DNA of 26,668 nucleotides, from positions 1 to 26,668 of the forward strand of contig JBKJNH010000385.1 in assembly GCA_046596055.1 (NCBI GenBank), read 5' to 3'. The notes beneath the pieces are model-generated. The model was not told the origin of the DNA and did no database searches. It worked only from the letters and a program-made list of their open reading frames with translations. Positions 22,859 through 26,668 of this stretch are shown here, one piece after another. A program made the translations under genes and the position numbers. Origin of the DNA: JANPEF01 sp046596055 (GTDB taxonomy: Bacteria > Eisenbacteria > RBG-16-71-46 > DASYSL01). Positions within the stretch are counted from its first letter, which is position 1, and every line of letters starts with the position of its first letter.

Positions 22859-22892
22859 AGAGCCGGTCGGGTCACACGACCCGGCCGGCTCT
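22859..22892. terminator. Hairpin terminator between convergent transcripts
   Basis: A 15-base-pair stem (AGAGCCGGTCGGGTC at 22859-22873 with GACCCGGCCGGCTCT at 22878-22892, one G-T wobble) closes an ACAC loop. There is no T-run on either side, so termination may be bidirectional and factor-assisted. It sits 31 bases after the metalloprotease stop. Confidence 0.65.
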
Positions 22893-22926
22893 TCGTGCGG
22901 CTCGTCCGCTCTGACTCTCGCCCCCG

Positions 22927-22995
22927 TCACCCCGCAACCTCGACGTACGCCGAGTAACCGGTCTTCGTCTTCTCGACGACAACGAGATACTTCAC
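22927..22995 (-). pseudogene. hicB: hicB antitoxin remnant (N-terminal 22 codons)
   Basis: GTG at 22995 begins a 22-residue frame reading KYLVVVEKTKTGYSAYVEVAG, which matches the first two strands of HicB antitoxins (typically MKYLVVVEK...GYSAYVPDLPG). It stops with TGA where the family would continue with PDLPGC. Full HicB proteins are about 70 residues or longer. GAGGA lies about 8 bases before the GTG. The start overlaps the hicA stop as GTGA, the normal hicAB layout. Frameshifted continuation is not evident downstream. Confidence 0.75.
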
Positions 22996-23120
22996 AGGTC
23001 AATCCTCGCTTGGTTCGTGATGCTCTCCAGTGTTCCGGGGGCCAGGTCGTCCCCTGGCTTGCCGGCAACCGTAACGGTCCCCGGCTTCAGCCGATGCTGC
23101 AGTTGACGATGGCTGCCGCG
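22992..23120 (-). pseudogene. hicA: hicA toxin remnant (C-terminal 42 codons)
   Basis: This frame reads RGSHRQLQHRLKPGTVTVAG, then KPGDDLAPGTLESI, and ends QARIDL, a good match to the second half of HicA mRNA interferases, including the GSH motif with the catalytic histidine (codon 23109-23111). An in-frame TAG at 23121-23123 and the absence of the usual N-terminal segment show that the 5' half is gone. It is directly upstream of the hicB remnant with a GTGA overlap. The toxin cannot be functional in this form unless a very short product is made. Confidence 0.78.
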
Positions 23121-23143
23121 CTATGTCGGCTGCGCTCTATTCT

Positions 23144-23560
23144 CTACTCGCTCTTCGCCGGCGCGAACTCGATCTCCACCGGCTCACCCGGATTGTGGCT
23201 CCGGATGCGGAAGCGATCCGCCGTCAGCTCGAGCACTTCGACGCGATACGGGATCCCCTCCTCGGTCATGGTCAGCCCGCTGTCGGTGCGCGCCCATGTG
23301 CCGATCATCGGCGTGCTGCCGGTCGACGTGATCTCGAGCCGACCGTCGGAGTGGAACGTGTAGTGCGCGCCGGACTGGATCTGCGGCGACGAAGCCACCT
23401 GCCAGGTGCGATCGACGAACGTTGGTTCGGCGTCGGGGGCCGGTGTCGCTGTCGTGCTGGTTTCGGCAGGAGGGGCGTCCGAGGCGGGCTGCGGGGAGCA
23501 GCCGGCGAGCGTGAGTGCGAGTGCGGCGAATGGTCGCGCGACCCAGCTTCGAAGCTTCAT
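23144..23560 (-). CDS. Small lipoprotein of unknown function
   Basis: This 138-residue protein has a lipoprotein signal peptide with lipobox LAGC (C21), followed by a Pro/Ala/Thr-rich linker. A beta-rich domain of about 90 residues follows (WQVASSPQIQSGAHYTFHSD, STPMIGTWARTDSGLTMTEE, DRFRIRSHNP). The pattern of alternating strands with GTW and a closing F-I-R strand is lipocalin-like, but no family is certain. GGAG before the ATG at 23560 supports the start. It is likely anchored in the outer or inner membrane. Confidence 0.8.
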   Translation of the reverse strand: MKLRSWVARPFAALALTLAGCSPQPASDAPPAETSTTATPAPDAEPTFVDRTWQVASSPQIQSGAHYTFHSDGRLEITSTGSTPMIGTWARTDSGLTMTEEGIPYRVEVLELTADRFRIRSHNPGEPVEIEFAPAKSE

Positions 23561-23591
23561 GCATGGTCTCCTTGCGCGCCGATGGCGCGCG

Positions 23592-23987
23592 CTATGGCCC
23601 GATCAGATCCCACTTGTTGCCGTACAGGTCTTCGAACACCGCCACCGCGCCGTACGCCTCGTGCCGCGGGCCCTCGACGAAGCGAACGCCTGCCGCAGTG
23701 AGTCGCGCAAAGTCTGCGGCGAAGTCGTCGGTCTCGACGAACAGGAACACGCGGCCGCCGGTCTGGTCGCCGACACGAGCAGCCTGCGCTTCGTTCGCGG
23801 CGCGCGCCAGCACGATCGTCGCACTCGCCTTGCCGCCCGCAGGCCCGACCACGACCCAGCGCTTGCCCCCGGCCCCCGGCAGCGGCGTGTCCTCCACCAG
23901 CGTGAAGCCGAGCACCCGGACATACCAGGCGATCGCCTCGTCGTAGTCGCGCACGACGAGCGCGATGGAGCGCAGACTGCGAATCAC
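23592..23987 (-). CDS. VOC family protein
   Basis: This 131-residue protein has the VOC fold: IRSLRSIALVVRDYDEAIAW, GFTLVEDTPLPGAGGKRWVV, then VFLFVETDDFAADFARLTAA and the ending AVFEDLYGNKWDLIGP. This subgroup is common and annotated as glyoxalase-like; the substrate is unknown. The GTG at 23987 overlaps the upstream dioxygenase stop as GTGA, so the two are co-translated and may act on related compounds. Confidence 0.88.
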   Translation of the reverse strand: MIRSLRSIALVVRDYDEAIAWYVRVLGFTLVEDTPLPGAGGKRWVVVGPAGGKASATIVLARAANEAQAARVGDQTGGRVFLFVETDDFAADFARLTAAGVRFVEGPRHEAYGAVAVFEDLYGNKWDLIGP

Positions 23988-24637
23988 TTCGGGTAGTCCG
24001 CGATGCCCGCTCCGAGGCGGATGTCGCGGCGCACGCGCCACGTCCCGTCGGCTTCGCGCGTCGGGGTCGCGGTGCCGATGCCGCCGCGACCGTGTTCGTG
24101 ACCCGCACGCTGCTGTGCCGTGAGGAACGGATCGTCGGTGAACACGATGTCGTCGATCCAGTAGGTGCAACGTCCGGGCTCGAGCACGTGCATGTGGATG
24201 TGCTGCGGGATGTCGCTCTCGGGATAGCTCGCCGGGCGGATCGTGGTGAAGGTGTAGCGCCCGCTCGCGTCGGTCTTCGCCCAGGCCCGCAACTTGCCGT
24301 GACGGTAGGCGGATGTGCCGGTGAAGCGCACCTCGGGCGGATAGACTCCCTTCTCGTTCGTCTGGTACGCGTAGACGACGATTCCGGGCGCAGGCTTGCC
24401 TGCGACATCGCGCACGACACCATCGACGCGCAGCGGCGGGCCGGGCTCGCCGACGGGGGCGATGCGCGCGTCGGACTTGAGGCTCGCGACCTTCGGTAGC
24501 CCCACGAACACTGCGTCGCAGCCCTCGCACGGACCGCCGACGACGCGCTCGCGCGCCGTTGCGGGCGGCGCGCACGAGACGACACACAGGACGAGCAGAA
24601 GGAATGGGATCACGAGTCGACGACGGTGCTGGGCCAT
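23984..24637 (-). CDS. Intradiol ring-cleavage dioxygenase homologue, lipoprotein type
   Basis: This 217-residue protein has a lipoprotein signal peptide (VVSC, C22) and a beta-sandwich resembling protocatechuate/catechol intradiol dioxygenases: LRVDGVVRDVAGKPAPGIVV, YAYQTNEKGVYPPE, AKTDASGRYTFTTIRPASYP and PQHIHMHVLEPG. Candidate iron(III) ligands are Y91, Y138, H146 and H148. Exported members of this family with a GGPCEGCD start are widespread and poorly characterised, so aromatic ring cleavage is only inferred. GGAGG 4 bases before the ATG sets the start. Coupled by GTGA to the VOC gene. Confidence 0.87.
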   Translation of the reverse strand: MAQHRRRLVIPFLLLVLCVVSCAPPATARERVVGGPCEGCDAVFVGLPKVASLKSDARIAPVGEPGPPLRVDGVVRDVAGKPAPGIVVYAYQTNEKGVYPPEVRFTGTSAYRHGKLRAWAKTDASGRYTFTTIRPASYPESDIPQHIHMHVLEPGRCTYWIDDIVFTDDPFLTAQQRAGHEHGRGGIGTATPTREADGTWRVRRDIRLGAGIADYPK

Positions 24638-24726
24638 GCGGCCTCCTCTTCACACTTCGGAGTTCGTGCCGTTCCGGGGCGCAGCGAGTGTGGCGCACGG
24701 CGGGGCCGTCCGTTGTCCAGAAACGA

Positions 24727-25278
24727 TCAAGCCTGCGGGGGTTCGTCCTCGATCACGTACTCGACGGCGACGATCTCGAGCGAGCGCTCGCCGCCTCCGG
24801 CGCGGAGGACCGCCGTCTCCCCGACGCCCTTGCCCAGGAGCGCCTGCGCGATCGGCACGGTGAACGCGATGGTCCCGGCCGCGGGATCGGCCTCGTCCAC
24901 GCCGACGATCTGCAGCTGCTCCGTCTCGCCGGCGCCTGGCCCGGCGAGCGCGCGCCACGTGACCGTCGCGCCGAAGCGGACCGTCGCACCCGCGCCGGCG
25001 GCGGTCGCGCGCGAATCGACGACCTGCGCCGTGGCGATCCGTTCAGCCAGCTCGCGCGTGCGCTGCGTCAGCACGGACGTGCGGCGACGGCGCACTCCGT
25101 CGTCGAGCGATGCGTCGGCCTCGAGCGCGGCGCGAGCGGTGTCGAGTTCGCGCATCTCGGACTGGAGCAGCGTGAGGCCACGGGGCGTGACGTAGTTGGG
25201 CGAGCCGGGCGGGAGAGGGGCGCGGGGTGCAACAACGGGGTCTTCCCACGCGTCGTCCTTGACGAAGGCGCGGCTCAC
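24727..25278 (-). CDS. GreA/GreB-family protein lacking the usual acidic tip
   Basis: This 183-residue protein begins MSRAFVKDD, then PPGSPNYVTPRGLTLLQSE, a known start of a GreB-like subgroup. It has a coiled-coil-like region (about 38-88) and a C-terminal FKBP-like domain (GATVTWRALAGPGAGE, VGVDEADPAAGTIAFTVPIA, QALLGKGVGETAVL). Canonical Gre factors carry a GDLSEN motif with catalytic acidic residues at the coiled-coil tip. Here that segment reads ADASLDDGVRRRRTS, so transcript-cleavage activity is doubtful. It probably binds RNA polymerase through the secondary channel. The start is a GTG at 25278 that overlaps the TGA of a 9-codon frame (ATG at 25304) as GTGA; no ribosome binding site is seen. 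Confidence 0.85.
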   Translation of the reverse strand: MSRAFVKDDAWEDPVVAPRAPLPPGSPNYVTPRGLTLLQSEMRELDTARAALEADASLDDGVRRRRTSVLTQRTRELAERIATAQVVDSRATAAGAGATVRFGATVTWRALAGPGAGETEQLQIVGVDEADPAAGTIAFTVPIAQALLGKGVGETAVLRAGGGERSLEIVAVEYVIEDEPPQA

Positions 25279-25435
25279 GTGGAGGTGCCCGACGGGATGG
25301 ACATGATGCTGTTGAATCTACCGCAATTCGCGGCGATACGCCGGGCGGATGCCGCTTCTACCGCCAGCGCCGGTTGAGGATCCGGATCCCGCAGCGGACC
25401 TCACGCCCGACCATCACGTCGTGCACGGCTGTTGC

Positions 25436-26668
25436 TCAGCGAACGCGCACGACCTTCTGCGTGGAGACCTGCCCCCCCGCGGCGAAGCGGGCAAAGTAGA
25501 TGCCGGCGTTCGTCGCTCGGCCCGCGTCATCGCGACCATCCCAGGCAGCGTAGATCGTCGCCCCGAAGTCCTGCACGTCATCGGACAGGTCGCGAATGAG
25601 CCGGCCGGTCGCATCGTGGATGCTCGCCCGGAAGCAGGTTGTCCCGGAGGGAATCTGGCAGTGCAAGGCGACCGATCCCGCGGCGGGCGAGGGATTCGGG
25701 AACGGCGGGAGCAGCCGAACCATGGGCGGCGTCGTATCGCCCGGCGACTCGATTCCATCGCCGAGAACAATCGTCACCGCGCCGCCCTCGGGCGTGCCGG
25801 GCGCGCCGATCGCGATGTCGGCATCGCCGTCCCTGTCGACGTCCCCGACACCCGCGACCGCGAGCCCGAACTGCGAGAAGGCAACCGCGCTGTCGAACGT
25901 GCGGCTCGAATCGCCGGCACCGAACAGCAGGTGGGCCCGGCCCTCGTCGATCGAGACCGCGCCGTCGTAATCGGGCTCGCCGATGAGAATCTCTCCGTGT
26001 CCGTCGGCGTCGAAGTCTTGTGCGTCGGCAAGCGCCGCGCCCAGGTGCGCCCCCGCCTGCGTGCCGCCGCGCAGCACGCCGACGACGAAGGGCGACGCGC
26101 TGCGCCTGAGGAACACGCGGCCCGCCTCGACCTCGGTGTCGGTGGAGTCGTTCGGCGAGCCGATTGCGAGGTCACGGCGGCCGTCGCCGTCGCGATCGCC
26201 GACGGAGGCCAACGCGGCGCCGAAGCGCCCGGAGCGCGAACCGGCGGCGATGCTTTCGGCGGGCGCCGACTGGAGCCCGGTCGCCGAGCCGCGATAGAGA
26301 TAGACCCGGCCCTGCACGAAGTCGGTCTCCTGGCCGGGCGCGCCGATCGCGACGTCGGCGTAACCGTCGCCATCGATGTCGCCCGCTGCGGCCACCGCAA
26401 AGCCTCGGTACTGGCGGGTCGCGGCGCCTGGGAGCTCGACGGGGTTGGTCATGTCGACGCCCAGCTCGCTTCCATAATAAAGGTACGCGACGCCATGCAG
26501 CGCGGGCACGCCGCCGCCGGCCCGCTGCGCATAGGGGGCGCCGATCAGGACGTCGGCGTAGCCGTCGGAGTTGACGTCTCCCGCGCCGGCCACCGCAGCG
26601 CCGAACTCGCCCTGTGTCAGGCTGCCCGCAATGCGGGCACCGTCAGACACGAGGCCCGTGTCGCTGCC
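25436..26668 (-). CDS. FG-GAP beta-propeller secreted protein with FlgD-type C-terminal tail (5' end outside window)
   Basis: The frame is open to the right edge, so the N-terminus and any signal peptide are missing. At least five FG-GAP/integrin-alpha-type repeats are visible, each with a calcium loop: DVNSDGYADVLIG, DIDGDGYADVAIG, DRDGDGRRDLAIG, DFDADGHGEILIG and DVDRDGDADIAIG. These form a beta-propeller, normally of seven blades. A short Pro/Thr linker follows, and then about 85 residues of FlgD-like Ig domain (LIRDLSDDVQDFGATIYAAW, DGRDDAGRATNAGIYFARF), the same type of tail as on the metalloprotease at 19000-22827. Likely extracellular and adhesive or binding. The GTG at 26650 is only an internal codon. 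Confidence 0.92.
   Translation of the reverse strand, partial: GSDTGLVSDGARIAGSLTQGEFGAAVAGAGDVNSDGYADVLIGAPYAQRAGGGVPALHGVAYLYYGSELGVDMTNPVELPGAATRQYRGFAVAAAGDIDGDGYADVAIGAPGQETDFVQGRVYLYRGSATGLQSAPAESIAAGSRSGRFGAALASVGDRDGDGRRDLAIGSPNDSTDTEVEAGRVFLRRSASPFVVGVLRGGTQAGAHLGAALADAQDFDADGHGEILIGEPDYDGAVSIDEGRAHLLFGAGDSSRTFDSAVAFSQFGLAVAGVGDVDRDGDADIAIGAPGTPEGGAVTIVLGDGIESPGDTTPPMVRLLPPFPNPSPAAGSVALHCQIPSGTTCFRASIHDATGRLIRDLSDDVQDFGATIYAAWDGRDDAGRATNAGIYFARFAAGGQVSTQKVVRVR

Noticed and set aside
1..26668. CRISPR array, tRNA, rRNA, insertion sequence or prophage
   Set aside because: No regularly spaced repeats, no cloverleaf or rRNA segments, and no transposase or phage protein were found on either strand.

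Overview
This is a GC-rich bacterial chromosome segment with dense, short-spaced coding on both strands. Its core is the conserved mnmG - rsmG - parA - parB neighbourhood, which in many bacteria lies near the replication origin. It is followed directly by a bactofilin gene, and three parS centromere sites are present. Two large secreted proteins end in FlgD-type Ig-like tails, and one of them carries FG-GAP propeller repeats. That combination is common in uncultured FCB-adjacent lineages such as Candidatus Eisenbacteria or Krumholzibacteriota. The lineage is an inference; there is no rRNA gene here to test it.

Layout. Bases 1-4228 (minus strand) hold a series of small genes: an RsbRD_N sensor protein cut by the window edge, a shortened DUF4440/NTF2-like secreted protein, a tandem GNAT acetyltransferase, a DUF2200 protein, a bacterial voltage-gated ion channel, a cupin and a SnoaL-like protein. 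Bases 4532-8148 (plus strand) hold mnmG, a 380-base non-coding stretch rich in palindromes with an intrinsic terminator, a DinB-like gene, and rsmG preceded by a possible 11-residue leader peptide. Bases 8145-11520 (minus strand) form a tight cluster of small genes (hypothetical, membrane protein, two VOC proteins, DUF1428, a VOC remnant, cupin, DinB), several coupled by ATGA overlaps.

Bases 11521-12260 are gene-free and carry two parS sites and the likely par promoter. parA-parB-bactofilin (12261-14604) are joined by ATGA overlaps, and a third parS lies inside parB. A second unit (14809-15457) has a strong sigma-70-like promoter overlain by TTGAC/GTCAA inverted repeats, then a small membrane protein and an XRE-type regulator, which looks like an autoregulated pair. 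Bases 15963-22827 (plus strand) hold a DUF885 metallopeptidase-like protein, a TonB-C protein, TspO, and a 1275-residue secreted reprolysin-like metalloprotease.

Bases 22828-26668 (minus strand) hold a decayed hicA-hicB toxin-antitoxin pair recognised at codon level, a lipoprotein, a VOC protein coupled to a lipoprotein-type intradiol dioxygenase homologue, a GreA/GreB-family protein without the usual acidic tip motif, and the 3' part of an FG-GAP/FlgD-Ig secreted protein.

No complete new defence or mobile system is visible. The most unusual items are the modular palindromic repeats and the duplicated mnmG tail at 6341-6715, the hicAB remnant at 22927-23120, the operator cluster at 14809-14863, and several internally shortened or truncated family members.
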